Shown in pieces: positions 17,527 to 27,622 of a DNA stretch of 64,000 nucleotides. The DNA is from Palsa-504 sp963818225 (GTDB lineage: Bacteria; Actinomycetota; Actinomycetes; Streptosporangiales; Streptosporangiaceae). Position 1 is the first letter of the stretch; every line of letters starts with the position of its first letter. Position numbers and translations under genes: made by a program. The DNA lies in the NCBI GenBank assembly GCA_963818225.1, contig CAWFRO010000008.1:1-64000 (forward strand), in the 5' to 3' direction. The notes below the pieces were generated by a model, which saw only the letters and a program-made list of their open reading frames with translations, was not told where the DNA came from and did no database searches.

Positions 17527-18120
17527 ATGGAAGCCGACGGGGAGCTCCTGCTCCGCCTGCGATCGGGGGACGAACGGGCGTTCGTCGCCCTGGTGGAGCG
17601 CTATCAGGAGCCGATGCTGCGGCTCGCGGTGTCGTTCGTGCCCAGCCGTGCGGTCGCCGAGGAGGTCGTCCAGGACACGTGGCTGGGGATGCTGCGCGGC
17701 CTGGATTCCTTCGAGGGACGCTCGTCGCTGAAGACGTGGCTGTTCCGCATCCTGGTCAACCGGGCGCGGACGACCGGCACGCACGAGCAGCGCAGCGTCC
17801 CGGTCGCCGATCCCGAGCCGGCCGTCGACCCGTCGCGGTTCGACGGCTCCGGCGGCTGGGCCGATCCACCCGAGCGCTGGATCGAGGCGGCCGAGGGACG
17901 CATCGAGGCGGGCAAGCTGGCCGGCCGGATCAAGGTGCTGATCGATGAGCTGCCTACACGGCAGCGTGAAGTCGTCATCCTGCGCGACGTCGAGGAGATG
18001 ACCAGCGAAGAGGTCTGCTCGGTGCTGGCCATCAGTGACGGCAACCAGCGGGTCCTGCTGCACCGCGGCCGGAGCCGGCTCAGGCAGCTGTTCGAGCACG
18101 AGTTCCGGGAGGTGCGATGA
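17527..18120 (+). CDS. ECF-type RNA polymerase sigma factor
   Basis: A 197-198-aa sigma-70 of the extracytoplasmic function type. Region 2 includes ERYQEPMLRLAVSFV and AEEVVQDTWLGMLRGLDSF, the -10 recognition helix. Region 4 includes LPTRQREVVILRDVEEMTSEEVC followed by VLLHRGRSRLRQ, the -35 recognition HTH. The linker is long and Pro/Asp rich. GTG 17524 or ATG 17527 may be the start. It overlaps the following anti-sigma gene by four bases, so the pair is a standard co-expressed sigma/anti-sigma operon. Confidence 0.92.
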   Translation: MEADGELLLRLRSGDERAFVALVERYQEPMLRLAVSFVPSRAVAEEVVQDTWLGMLRGLDSFEGRSSLKTWLFRILVNRARTTGTHEQRSVPVADPEPAVDPSRFDGSGGWADPPERWIEAAEGRIEAGKLAGRIKVLIDELPTRQREVVILRDVEEMTSEEVCSVLAISDGNQRVLLHRGRSRLRQLFEHEFREVR

Positions 18121-18377
18121 GGCTCTTGTCACGTCGTGACCTCGCCTGCCAGCAGGCCGTCGAGCTGGTCACCGACTACCTGGAAGGCTCGCTGTCGCGG
18201 TCGGCCAGGCGGCGGTACGAGCGCCACCTGGCGGGCTGCCCGCATTGCACCGAGTACCTGGCCCAGATGCGGGAGACCATCCGGCTCGCCGGGCGCTTGG
18301 AGCCCGAAGACCTGAGCCCGCAGATGCGGGCGGAGTTCGTGGAACTCTACCGCCGATGGCTCGGCGAGCAGCTCTAA
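18117..18377 (+). CDS. Anti-sigma factor with zinc-finger (zf-HC2) domain
   Basis: An 86-aa soluble anti-sigma factor. The zinc-binding signature H-x3-C-x2-C is at HLAGCPHC, preceded by CQQAVELVTDYLEGSL, typical of the ZAS/zf-HC2 family that clamps its cognate ECF sigma. There is no membrane segment, so it may be a cytosolic sensor, for example redox- or zinc-responsive. ATGA overlap with the sigma gene. An opposite-strand frame crosses this gene; this is the better-supported coding strand because of the operon and the zinc motif. Confidence 0.88.
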   Translation: MRLLSRRDLACQQAVELVTDYLEGSLSRSARRRYERHLAGCPHCTEYLAQMRETIRLAGRLEPEDLSPQMRAEFVELYRRWLGEQL

Positions 18378-18797
18378 AGTCCTGGTGGCAGCCCAGCCTG
18401 ACCACCGCTCGACCGTAACCGCCAGCACCGGGCCGGGCGGCGGCGCCTCCCGGTACTGCCAGTAACGATCCGCCAGCAGCCGCAGCGGCTCCGCCATCTG
18501 GTGCCGGCCAGCCAGCACCGTCGCCCGGCCGTCGGCGCGAGCCCACCACAGCGTGTCCCAGTCGTCGGAGTACTCGTCGGCGAGCACGGTGACCCACGGA
18601 TTCTCGGCGACATTCCGCAGCCGCTTCAGCCTGGTCCCGGACTTCGGCTTCTGGTCGACCGCCATATAAACGGTGTCACCCTCGACCGCAAAGGTGACCG
18701 CCACCACGTGTGGCCGTCCCCGAGCGTCGGCCGTTCCCAGCCGCGCCACGGGGACCGCCGCGAACCGGATCCGCGCTTCGCCCTCGGAAAGCCTCAC
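18129..18797 (-). CDS. PPOX-class F420-dependent oxidoreductase (3' end uncertain)
   Basis: The split-barrel flavin/F420-binding fold is clear from GTG 18797: LSEGEARIRFAAVPVARLGT, then VTFAVEGDTVYMAVDQKPK and TRLKRLRNV. Members reduce substrates with F420H2. Family similarity ends near ERWSGWAAT (about 18390), which would be a normal 135-140 aa protein. The frame stays open to 18129 across the antisense of the anti-sigma gene, which is unlikely to be real. A -1 or +1 shift would give a stop at 18374, so a frameshift or a lost stop is probable. Genuine region: about 18380-18797. Confidence 0.75.
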   Translation of the reverse strand: MRLSEGEARIRFAAVPVARLGTADARGRPHVVAVTFAVEGDTVYMAVDQKPKSGTRLKRLRNVAENPWVTVLADEYSDDWDTLWWARADGRATVLAGRHQMAEPLRLLADRYWQYREAPPPGPVLAVTVERWSGWAATRTLELLAEPSAVEFHELRPHLRAQVFGLQAPGEPDGLPHLGQVLGAMRAARQVALVPPPGRPRQRAFQVVGDQLDGLLAGEVTT

Positions 18798-18891
18798 GCT
18801 GAGGATGTTACGGCCCCGGTGAACGCTAGCTGGGCCTGTCGCGACCCGGCTTTCCGATAGACTCATCGGGTTGCCTGGTCCTGGGCAGCAC

Positions 18892-18965
18892 GCCGCCTTA
18901 GCTCAGTCGGTTAGAGCGACGCACTCGTAATGCGTAGGTCATCGGTTCGATTCCGATAGGCGGCT
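18892..18965 (+). tRNA. tRNA-Thr (anticodon CGT)
   Basis: A 74-nt tRNA: acceptor GCCGCCT/AGGCGGC, D arm GCTCAGTCGGTTAGAGC, anticodon stem ACGCA/TGCGT around the loop CTCGTAA (anticodon CGT), and T loop GTTCGATTC; discriminator T. Its 3' half from the anticodon loop onward is repeated at 29975, 32904 and 56189, which identifies it as the integration site of the island to its right. Confidence 0.93.
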
Positions 18966-19140
18966 CGACAGAACTGCAGGTCGAAGGCCTCTTTCTGCGC
19001 GCCGCCATGATCGCGCATTCGGTTCGTGGACCGAGTGACCCGGTCCACGAAAGCGGTATTCTCGATGTCCGGCAAGCCACCGTCGATCACGCTGAGTAAA
19101 TGCTGACGATCATCCGGGCGTGAGAGTGGGCTCATCTCCG
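18924..19140 (+). repeat. attL-type repeat A0: tRNA-Thr 3' half plus element left end
   Basis: The core (18924-18965) starts exactly at the anticodon loop. The ~175 bp beyond it resemble copies A1 and A2: a GTTGCAG/ACTGCAGGTC motif, a hairpin with 11-bp arms TTCGTGGACCG/CGGTCCACGAA (19023-19051), and an end block with GATCACG...GATCATCCGGG. The hairpin may also serve as tRNA terminator. Confidence 0.8.
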
Positions 19141-19561
19141 TCGCTTGCGGACCAGTGGCATGGGGATGATGCGGTATCTCGGCTGGAAGGGCAGTCGAAC
19201 CCTGCGAAGGCCACCCGCCGACCTGGTGGGTGCCCTCTGCGCCAGAAACGGGTCACGATCCTGACCGGTTTCACACGATGACAGGTCCACAGGTCACCTT
19301 GTGCGCCATCTGATGCCCGGTCAGATGACCTTATCTTTCATCGATGCTCTTGCGATCCGCCTGGTGAATGATCCCGCGCCCGGTCCCCGGGGTAAGGCGC
19401 AGCGGTGTGCGGCCGCAGTGGGGTCCCGGGGTGTGGTCAGGTGGGATTACGCGGTGTTACGCTCGGCTCGATCCTGGTGATACGGGCGCCGGAGGCGGGC
19501 TACCTGCGCTGGCTGGTGCGGTGGTGGCGGTGTGGCGTGCGTCTGGGCGGAAGGGGGCCCG
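19141..19561. other. Intergenic; contains 15-bp direct repeat copy
   Basis: No gene. The 15-mer CCTGACCGGTTTCAC at 19260-19274 recurs at 22469-22483, on the other side of the neighbouring pseudogene, as if marking the ends of an inserted segment. Several TGACCT/AGGTCA-like half sites follow (19288-19335). Confidence 0.5.
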
Positions 19562-22420
19562 GTGATGGGGCTGCCGCAGGGGACGGTGACGTTCTTGTTT
19601 ACCGATCTGGAGGGGTCGACGCGGCGGTGGGAGGCGCACCCGGAGCAGATGGCCGGAGGCGCTGGCCCGGCATGACGCGATCGTGCGGGGGGCGGTCGGC
19701 GCGCACGGCGGGACGGTGTTCTCCACCATGGGCGACGGGATGGCCGCGGTGTTCGCCTCGGCCCGGGAGGCGGTCCGCGCGGTGCTGGCCGCTCAGCAGG
19801 GGCTGGGCGCCGAGCAGTGGGGGGAGGGGATCGGGCCGCTGGCGGCGCGGATGGGGTTGTGGACCGATGAGGGGGTGCTGGGCGGGGAGGATTACCTGAA
19901 TCAGCCGCTGAACCGGTGCGCGCGGCTGATGGCGGCGGGGCATGGCGGGCAGGTGCTGGTGTCGGGCGCGACGGAGCTGCTGGTGCGCGATGACCTGCCG
20001 GACGGGTGCGGGCTGGTGGATCTGGGGGAGCACCGGTTGCGGGATCTGGCCCGGCCGGTGCGGATCTTCCAGCTGACCGGGCCGGGGCTGCGGGCCGGAG
20101 TTCCCGCCGGTGCGGACGCTGGCGGCGTTCGCGGGGAATCTGCCGGTGCAGCTGAGCTCGTTTGTGGGCCGGGCGGCGGAGCTGGCCGGGCTGGCCGCGC
20201 GCGGTGGCCGGGGTCGCCGCTGGTGACGGTGACCGGGCCGGGCGGGGTGGGCAAGACCCGGCTGGCGGTGCAGGCCGCGGCGGACCAGCTGCCGTCCTTC
20301 GCCGACGGGGCGTGGCTGTGCGAGCTGGCCGCGGCCGGCGACGGGGAGTCGATGGCGCAGGCTGGTCGCAACCGCGCTGGGGGTGCGGTCGCGGCCGGGG
20401 TTGTCGACGGCGGGCAGCGTGGTGGAGTTCTTGAGGACCCGCAGCGGCCTGCTGCTGGTGCTGGATAACTGCGAGCACCTGCTGGGCCGCGGCCGCCGCG
20501 CTGGCCGCGGATATTCTGCGGGGCTGCCGGGGGGTACGGATCGTGGCCACGTCCCGGCAGCCGCTGGGGGTGGAGGGGGAGCAGGTGTTCGGGCTGCGGC
20601 CGCTGTCGCTGCCGCCGCCGGATGCGGATGTGGCGGCCGCGGCGGGCAGCGAGGCGGTGGAGCTGTTCGTGCAGCGGGCCGCCGCCGCGCGCGGTGAGTT
20701 CGCCCTGGGCCCGGCGAACGTGGCGGCGGTCGGGGGAGATCTGCCGGCGGCTGGACGGGATCCCGCTGGCCATCGAGCTGGCCGCCGCGCGGGCCGGGGC
20801 GCTGCGCCCGGCCCAGATCGCCGGGCTGCTGGATGAGCGGTTCCGGCTGCTGACCCGCGGCCGGGCCGGCGCCCCCGGCCGCCAGCAGACGCTGCAGGCC
20901 ACCGTCGAGTGGTCCTACGCGCTGCTCGGCGAGACCGAGCAGCGGCTGTTCGACTGCCCTGGGGGTGTTCCCGGCCAGCTTCGACGCCGACGCGGCGGTC
21001 GCGGTGGCCGCCGCGGCCGGCCTGGACCGGTGGGACGTCCTGGACGGCCTGACCGCCCTGGTCGGCCAGTCCATGCTCGCCGAGGAGGAAGGACCGGACC
21101 AGGCCAGCCGCTACCGGCTGCTGGAGACGATGCGGGCCTACGCCCGCCAGCACCTGACCGCCGCCGAGCTGACCCGGCTGCACCGCGCGCACGCCCGGTT
21201 CTACGCGGCGTTCGCCGAACGGGCCGGCCCGGAACTGTACGGCCCGGCGCAGCTGGACTGGCAGCACCGGATCCGGGCCGAACGGGACAACCTGCACGCC
21301 GCCGTCACCTGGGCCCTGGCCAGCGGCGGCCAGGCACCCCGGCTCGCCTTCCGGATCGTGACCGCCCTCCTCTGGCTTGCCGTCACATCGCCCGTTATCA
21401 CCCGCGGCTGGGCCGAAGCCTGCCTCACCCGGCTCGAAGCCTGCCCGCCCGAATTGCGCGCACCGGTCCTCGCCGCCGCGGCGTGGAACGCGTTCCTCGC
21501 CGACGATTTCCCGCTGGCGCTACGGCTGGCCGAGCAGGCCCTGGCAGAACCGGCATCCGGCGATCCGCTCACCTCCTGGACGATACGAGCTGTACTCGCC
21601 GCGATCTACGCGTTCACCGGGCAGCCAGAACGCGGGATCGGCATCGCCCGGGAGGCCCGCCAGGAGGCCGCCGAACGGGGCATCGAGGTCCTCGTCGGGT
21701 TCTCGCTGGCCGCGGAGGCGCTGGCCTGGACGCGCGCTGGAGACTACGCCGCGGCGCGGCAGCCCGCGATGGAGGCGGTCGAGATAGCCCGGAGGGTCCG
21801 CAACCCCGCGCTGTCGGCGGACGCCTCCTACGCGGCCGCGGAGGCGATCTGGCACAGCGAACCACAGGCCGCGCTGCTGCTCATCGAGGACAGCCTGGCC
21901 CTGACCCGCGCCGGAGCCTACGACACCATTCTCGGCAACGCCTTGACGCTGGCAGCGGTCATCCGGGCCCGCAACGGCGACCTGCCCGGAGCGCTGGCCG
22001 CGCTGCAGGAGGCGACGCTGCGGCACCACGCCGACGGCACCCGGCTGCTCCTCGGCCACGACGCTCCGTATCGCCGCCGGGATGCTGGCCCGGCTCGGCG
22101 AAGCCGGACCAGCCGCGGTGCTGTCCGGCGCCTTCGCCGCGCATTTCCCGGCGTCCATCTCGGCCAAGAACGAAAACGAGCAGAGGGCGATCGACCAAAC
22201 CCAGGCTCTCGCCCGGGACGCGCTCGGCGAGGCCGCCTACGACGCCGCGCTCGGCCGCGGCGCCGCGATGGACGATGACGAGGTCGTCCGGTACGCGGTG
22301 GGCGAGTTCCAGCGGGTCGCCGCGCTGCTCGCACAACCCGGCGCGCAGGCACCGCACGCACCGCCGGGCCCGGCGTCCGGGCCGCAGGCAACGACCACGG
22401 GTCCGCCGCGCCCGGCATGA
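19562..22420 (+). pseudogene. Adenylate-cyclase-domain / NB-ARC ATPase / TPR regulator, many frameshifts
   Basis: From TVTFLFTDLEGSTRRWEAHP at the start, a class III cyclase domain (FSTMGDGMAAVF) leads into an NB-ARC ATPase with P-loop VTGPGGVGKTRLA, Walker B LLLVLDNCEHL, RIVATSRQPLG and GIPLAIELAAAR, then a helical TPR-like region from about 20965. This is the large actinobacterial regulator class related to AfsR/LuxR-type ATPases. At least six indels are needed to read it through (about 19660, 20095, 20190, 20360, 20490, 20745, 20960 and 22060). Downstream of 20965 a 437-aa frame stays open. Such density argues for true decay. Confidence 0.85.
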
Positions 22421-22960
22421 CGCCGGCCCAGGCCGTCGGCATGGACGCCGATGGCGGGGCTATCCTGCCCTGACCGGTTTCACTTGGTGATACGCCGCAG
22501 GCAAGCGGGCCTGTCACCTGACGTGCGGACAGATGGGAGCGTGCAGGTACCAAGGCCGCGCTTGGGAGGGTAGGGCTGTGCGTGGCAGCAGGGCGGACGG
22601 GTACTCGCGCATGTGCGGGCAGGCCGGTCGAAGCTGTACCCGTACATGTCCTCGATGACGATCTTGTGTGACAGCCGATGCCGAGTGTCGCGGCCGGGGC
22701 GACCGCCAGCGCATGCTGCGTGCGCCGGCGCCGCGGATGCCGCGGGTAGGTGGTGTCGGGCGCCCGAGGTAAGTGGTCGGCGATTTGACCAGCAGGCGGG
22801 AAGTCAGCGGCAGCTGCTGGCTTCACATCGGGCCATCTCGACGTCGAGGGGCCGAGCTTGGACGACCTTTACTAACCGCGCACCGGGCCGGTCGACGCGG
22901 CTGAAGATCGCCTGGGGCCCTTCGGTGAGGTGTCCAGATCAGGAGATCTGGCCCCAGTTG
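22421..22960. other. Intergenic, no gene seen
   Basis: It holds the right copy of the 15-bp repeat (22469-22483) and, at its end, an imperfect palindrome CCAGATC/GATCTGG (22933-22950) just outside IS21. No coding region is convincing. Confidence 0.4.
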
Positions 22961-23063
22961 TCAACGGCCATTGGGAAATCCGGTTGGGTGGTCTTGTTTT
23001 CTCCGGGCTGGCGGCCACCAGTTTTCCAGGCTGGTGGCCGCGTGTTCTCCCGGCGGGCGGGGG

Positions 23064-23840
23064 TTAGGTGGCCAGCGGGATCACCCCCTTGCCTGCGAGG
23101 GCCTCGGCGAGCCGGTGTGAGTCGCCCTTGGTCAGCACGAGGTGGGCGTGGTGGAGCAGCCGGTCGACGGTGGCGGTGGCGAGGGTCTTGGGCATGATGG
23201 TGTCGAAGCCGGAGGGGTGGATGTTGCTGGTCACCGCGACGGAGCGGCGTTCGTAGGCGGCGTCGGTGATGCGGTAGAACGCCTCGGCGGCGTCCTGCCC
23301 GGCGGGGAGCATGCCGATGTCGTCGACGACGATGAGGTCGCTGCGGCAGATCCTGGTGACGGTGCGGGCGACAGATCCGTCGGCCTTGGCCTTGCCGATC
23401 GCGGCGGTGAGGGTCTCCAGGGTGAACCAGGCGACGCGCAGGTCCTTCTCGATCGCGGCGTGGGCGAGGGCCTCGGCGAGGTGCGACTTGCCGGTGCCGG
23501 ACGGGCCGGCGATGACCAGGTTCTCCGCCCGGCCGATCCATTCCAGGGTGATCAGGGCGTTCTGGGTGGCCTCGGGGATGGAGGATTCCTCGGGCCGCCA
23601 GGAGGAGAAGGTCTTCCCGGAGGGGAACGCGGCGGTCTTGCGGCGCATCCGCCGGGTGGCGGCGTCGCGGCCGGTGACTTCCTCGGCGAGCAGGACGCGC
23701 AGGACCTCGGCGGGTTCCCATCGCTGGGCGCGGGCGGTGGCGAGCACGTCGGGGGCGGCCTTGCGCAGGTAGGGCAGGCGCATCCGGCGCAGGAGCGCGT
23801 CGAGCTCGGCCGGGAGCGGCGGGGCCGCGGGGGCGGTCAC
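23064..23840 (-). CDS. istB: IS21-family helper ATPase IstB
   Basis: A 258-aa AAA+ ATPase of the DnaC/IstB type. Walker A is GPSGTGKSHLAEAL, Walker B is LIVVDDIGML, followed by VTSNIHPSGFDTIM (sensor region). It assists the IstA transposase in target selection. The frame is intact, with a start near ATG 23840. It lies downstream of istA, as usual. Confidence 0.9.
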   Translation of the reverse strand: MTAPAAPPLPAELDALLRRMRLPYLRKAAPDVLATARAQRWEPAEVLRVLLAEEVTGRDAATRRMRRKTAAFPSGKTFSSWRPEESSIPEATQNALITLEWIGRAENLVIAGPSGTGKSHLAEALAHAAIEKDLRVAWFTLETLTAAIGKAKADGSVARTVTRICRSDLIVVDDIGMLPAGQDAAEAFYRITDAAYERRSVAVTSNIHPSGFDTIMPKTLATATVDRLLHHAHLVLTKGDSHRLAEALAGKGVIPLAT

Positions 23841-24104
23841 CGGGCACTGCCCTGCCGTCGGCGGGCGAAGTCGAGGTAGTCGACCGCGAGGTTGGCGTCG
23901 TACGTCGGCGCGGCCGGGGCGCGGCTGCTCCCGGCGGCCAGGGCTGCGTCCTGCGCCAGCAGCGGCTGGCCCCAGCGGGCCGCTGTTCGCTGCCTGATCC
24001 AGGCGAGCACGCCGCGAGCAGGCGCACAGCGACCTGGCGGATGAATGCGGCTTCCTCGCCGGTCAGGAACACGTCCTCACAGGACTGGCGCGGTCGTCAT
24101 CGTC
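23836..24104 (-). pseudogene. Short accessory frame between istA and istB
   Basis: Starting MTTAPVL at 24104-24099, a protein-like reading continues as FLTGEEAAFIRQVAVRLLA in another frame and ends near ...YLDFARRRQGSAR just before istB. Similar 80-90 aa frames lie between istA and istB in actinobacterial IS21 relatives. Two frame changes are needed, so it is broken here. Function unknown. Confidence 0.45.
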
Positions 24105-25612
24105 CCGCCTCCTGCCCGCCGAGCCGGGCCCAGCCGGAGGTGCCGGGCTGGGCCGAGTGGGCCTCGCTGGCGATGACGACCTCGCCGGGGGCGCCGCTCG
24201 GCGGCCAGGTGGTCGATGATCGAGGCCAGGTCGCCGGCGGCGAACCGGCCGGCGATCGCCGCCAGCCCGAGCGCCGCGTCGACCGTGCCCGCGCCGACCA
24301 CGGCGGCCAGCTCCACGGCGCGGGCCATCTTGGAGCGGATCCGCTGCGCGCCGGAGGCGGCGGCCTCGGCCAGCCACCGCTGCGCGCCGTCGCCGATCGC
24401 CAGGAACGCGGCCTCGGCCTCGGTCCGCGGCCGCGGCCGGGGCTGGCGCGGCCCGTTCCCGCCCGGATGGTGCGGGTAGTGCTCGTCGCAGATCGACGGG
24501 CTGCCCGGGACCGACAGCCGGTGCCGGGCGATCTCGGCCGCGCCGCGGCCGGTGCGGGCGGTGATCACCAGCTCCTCCCCGGCGGCCCGGCACCACACCC
24601 TGGTGCCGGCGTGGCCGGGCGGGGTGGAGTAGCGGACCGACCCGAACCGGACCGTCTGGTCGTCGCCGACCAGCCGCTCCTCGCCCAGCGCGAGCGCATA
24701 AGGCTCGTCCGGCAGCGGGTGCAGCATCTCCCGCTCGGCGGCCAGCCGGTCCGCCGGGACGGCGGCGGTCTCCCGGTGCACCCGGGCGTTGACCCGGCCG
24801 CAGAACTCGCGGCAGGCCTCCTCCAGCTCCGCGAAGCTGCCGTAGGCCGGCAGCAGGTTCGCCCCCGAGGGCACCAGGTCGGCCTTGGCGATCTTCACCG
24901 TCGCCTCGACGCCGCCCTTGGACTCGGGGTCGAACGGCACGCACGTCTCCACCTTGCAGCCGTAATGCCGGCCGAGCGCGACCATCTCCGGGTGCCGCAC
25001 CGGGATCCCGGCGACGTGGTCCATGGTGACGGTGCGCGCGTTGTCGGTCAGCAGGTAGGTCGGCGCGCCGCCGACGGCGCGCAGCGCCTGGTCGATGCAC
25101 CAGGTCAGCGTGCCGAGCTGCTGGTCCCAGACCGGGATAACCACCCGGAACCGGGACCAGGCCAGCCACGCGCAGAACAGCTGGGTCTTCCGCCCGCCGA
25201 TCCGCGGCCCGTCGCCCCAGTCCCACTGCAGCCACATCCCCGGCTCCGGGATCCAGGGCCGGTAGCGCCTTCGCCGGCCCGCCTGCCAGGCCTGCTTCAC
25301 CTCCGCGACCGCCCGCCGGGTCGACCGCTCCGACCCCCGGTAGCCCATCGAGGCGAGCTTGCGGTGGGCGACGTCCGCCCGGATCTTCCCCTTCGACCGG
25401 TCAACCAGCTCCTCGACCTTCGGCATGAACGCATCGATCAGCCGCGGCCTGCGCCGTCTTCGCCAGCGGGTCACCGCCGGCGTCCCGGACCGCCACGTAA
25501 CGGGCGACCGTCTTCGCATCGCACCCGGTCAGCTGCGCAGCCGACCAGGCCGTCCCCGTAAGGTCAAACGCCTCGAAAATCTCCATGATTTCCCTGCCAG
25601 ACTTGGTCATGG
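24090..25612 (-). pseudogene. istA: IS21-family transposase IstA, frameshifted at both ends
   Basis: The N-terminal HTH (MTKSGREIMEIFEAFDLTG ... CDAKTVARYV) lies in one frame from about 25612. The frame shifts at about 25445, and the rve core continues in a 480-aa frame with IRADVAHRKLASMGY, LQWDWGDGP, LTDNARTV and DPESKGGVEATVKIA (catalytic D, D, E region). Near 24185 a third frame gives the family's usual C-terminus, EVVIASEAHSAQPGTSGWAR. Two single-base indels thus separate this from an intact gene of about 500 aa. Confidence 0.85.
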
Positions 25613-25899
25613 GTCCCTCCGGACACCGATGGGTAAGGCGAACCACCTCAAACCCATCCACACCGGAGGGACCGCCTGCATCACGACACGCCGTGAGCCG
25701 GCAGAGAACAAGACCAGCCACCCGGGCCATAAATGGCCGCAGGACTGGAGAAACGATGGCCGCGAACCAGGAGCTAACTGACCGCACACCCGTATTTTCA
25801 CGTGGCCGCTAGCACCAGGAGTGTTAAGGTAAAGTTGTGCCTTGTCCGGTTCGGGCCGGACCGCACAATAGTGCGGGTGACTGCGATGAGGGAGCGCCG

Positions 25900-27607
25900 A
25901 TGAGCTTACGGTGGAAAAGGACATTATGGTCCCGATGCGCGACGGTGTCCGGCTGGCCACGGACGTATGGTCCCGGCGGGGGGGCGCAGGGACCGGTGCT
26001 GCTGGTGCGCTCCCGTACGGCAAGGAAGTGAGCGCTATCTACGGCGCTCGCCCGAACATCTTCACGCTGATCGAAGCGGGGTATGCCGTGGTCTACCAGG
26101 ACTGCCGGGGCACGTTCCGGTCCGGCGGGGAGTTCACCTTCGTCAACGAGCCAGCGACGGCGCCGAACGGTGGCCTGGCTGCTGGAGCATCCTGGTGCGA
26201 TGGCAACATCGGCCTTACGGGCCGTCGTACCTAGGTCGTGCAGTGGGAGACCGCGTCCGCAGCGGTCACCTGAAGGCGATCGCGCCCGCGGTCACCACGA
26301 CGGATCATTATGTGGCGTTCCGGTACTCCGAGGGGGGCGCCTGTCGCTGCACAATAACCAGACGTGGACCATGTTGATGGCCGTTGTCGACGTCCGGCGC
26401 GCATAGCGGCGGGCCAGGTGACCGCAGGCGCTCTGGGCCTGATGGGATGGCCGCTGACCGGACCCTCACCTGGCGGCACTGCCGGTGCGGGCCGGCCGCT
26501 GCTGGAGAAGCAATGGCCGTGGTGGGCGGAGATCCTCGCCCACCCGCCCGCGACCGTACTGGCAGGACCTGCGGTCGCCGACCGGTTCGAGGACATCACC
26601 GTGCCTGCGCTGAATATCGGCGGCTGGTTCGACATCTTCGTGCAGCACCGCGCGGACTTCACGCGAGATGAGGAAGCGGGGCGGCAGCGCCGAGGCCCGT
26701 GAGGGCCAGCGGCTGATCATCGGCCCGTGGGACCACCTCAACCGCACCGGCGTCTACCCGACCGGCAGTTCGGGCTGATGGCCGATTGTGAGTTCGACCT
26801 GACCGGCGCGCATCAGCGGTTCTTCGACCGGTGGCTGCGGGGCCAGGCCGATGCCTGGACGGCACAGCGCCGGTCCGGATCTTCGTGATGGGCATTGACC
26901 AGTGGCGCGACGAGCAAGACTGGCCGCTGCCCGACACCACTACGTCGACTATTACCTGGACAGCCCGGTCACGCGAACACCGCCGATGGCGACGGGGAAC
27001 TGCGCCCGAACGCCAGGCAGCGAACACGCCGACACGTATCTGTACGACCCGCGCGGCCCGTGCCCACCTGGGCGGGCGGATGATGAGCGGCTCGGGGCGA
27101 AGTGGCGGACCGGTCGACCAGCGGCGAGCCGAGTCCCGCGATGACGTCCTGTGCTACACCACCCCGGTGCTGGACCGCCCGGTCGAGGTCACCGGTCATG
27201 TGTCGCTGACGCTGTCGTCTCCTCGTCCGCTCGGACACGGACTTCACCGGCAAGCTGGTCGATGTCTTCCCCGATGGCCAGGCCTGTACCTGACCGATGG
27301 GATCCTGCGGGCCCGATACCGCAACTCACTCGCCGATCCGGAGCGCTCACCCCGGCCAGGTCTACGAGATCACCATCGACCTGTCGGTCACGTCCAACGT
27401 GTTCCTGCCCGGGCACCGGATCCGGCTCGAGATCTCCAGCAGCAACTCCCGCGCTACGACGCAACACCAATACCGGGCCATCCCGAAGACGGGAGAGGAT
27501 GTCCAGACGCGGTGAACCGGGTCTCCACGGGCCGGAACACCGAGCGGGGCCTCCCAGCCAGAAGAAGAATCCCGCTTCTCCGTTCGAGATCAAGCTGCTC
27601 TCGTGCT
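25900..27607 (+). pseudogene. CocE/NonD-family hydrolase (X-Pro dipeptidyl-peptidase-like), heavily frameshifted
   Basis: Fragments in all three frames give, in order: EKDIMVPMRDGVRLATDVW, IFTLIEAGYAVVYQDCRGTF, GPSYLG (nucleophile Ser elbow), RFEDITVPALNIGGWFDIF, RLIIGPWDHLNRTGVYP and, in the C-terminal galactose-binding-like part, VYEITIDLSVTSNVFLPG. This is the alpha/beta-hydrolase plus jelly-roll layout of CocE/NonD esterases. At least eight indels lie within 1.7 kb, so it is truly degenerate. A ribosome-binding site (GAGGGAG) precedes ATG 25900. Confidence 0.85.
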
Positions 27608-27622
27608 AACGGGTTTGCTAAC
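27604..27622 (+). repeat. TGCTAAC direct-repeat pair (putative integrase arm site)
   Basis: TGCTAAC occurs twice with a 12-bp period, at the 3' end of the integrase pseudogene. Pairs with the same layout lie at 29850-29868 and 41436-41453. Such paired short direct repeats about one helical turn apart are typical of tyrosine-integrase arm-type sites; the assignment is inference. Confidence 0.5.

Larger units (their letters stand above)
22965..25800 (-). mobile_element. IS21-family insertion sequence (istA and istB frames)
   Basis: Two-gene element on the minus strand: istA, a short accessory frame, then istB. The ends carry related multiple repeats: GGTGGTCTTGTTTTCTCC with GCGGCCACCAG-type blocks on the left (22985-23050), and their inverted counterparts GAGAACAAGACCAGCCACC and ATGGCCGCAGGACTGGAG on the right (25690-25775), as is normal for IS21 termini. 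Exact tips were not fixed. istA has frameshifts at both ends, so the copy is probably inactive. Confidence 0.8.

Noticed and set aside
18129..18380. Extension of the PPOX frame antisense to the anti-sigma gene
   Set aside because: Family similarity ends near 18390, and the anti-sigma gene with its zinc motif and operon coupling is better supported.
18911..19135. Antisense frame ending AYRNRTDDLRIT... across tRNA-Thr; similar frames at 29935-30219 and 32737-33135
   Set aside because: These are translations of the tRNA antisense strand, a well-known spurious ORF class; the tRNA and its att copies explain them.
19447..21297. 616-codon antisense frame opposite the cyclase/ATPase pseudogene
   Set aside because: Pro/Arg/Ala-rich shadow; the plus strand holds ordered domain motifs despite frameshifts.
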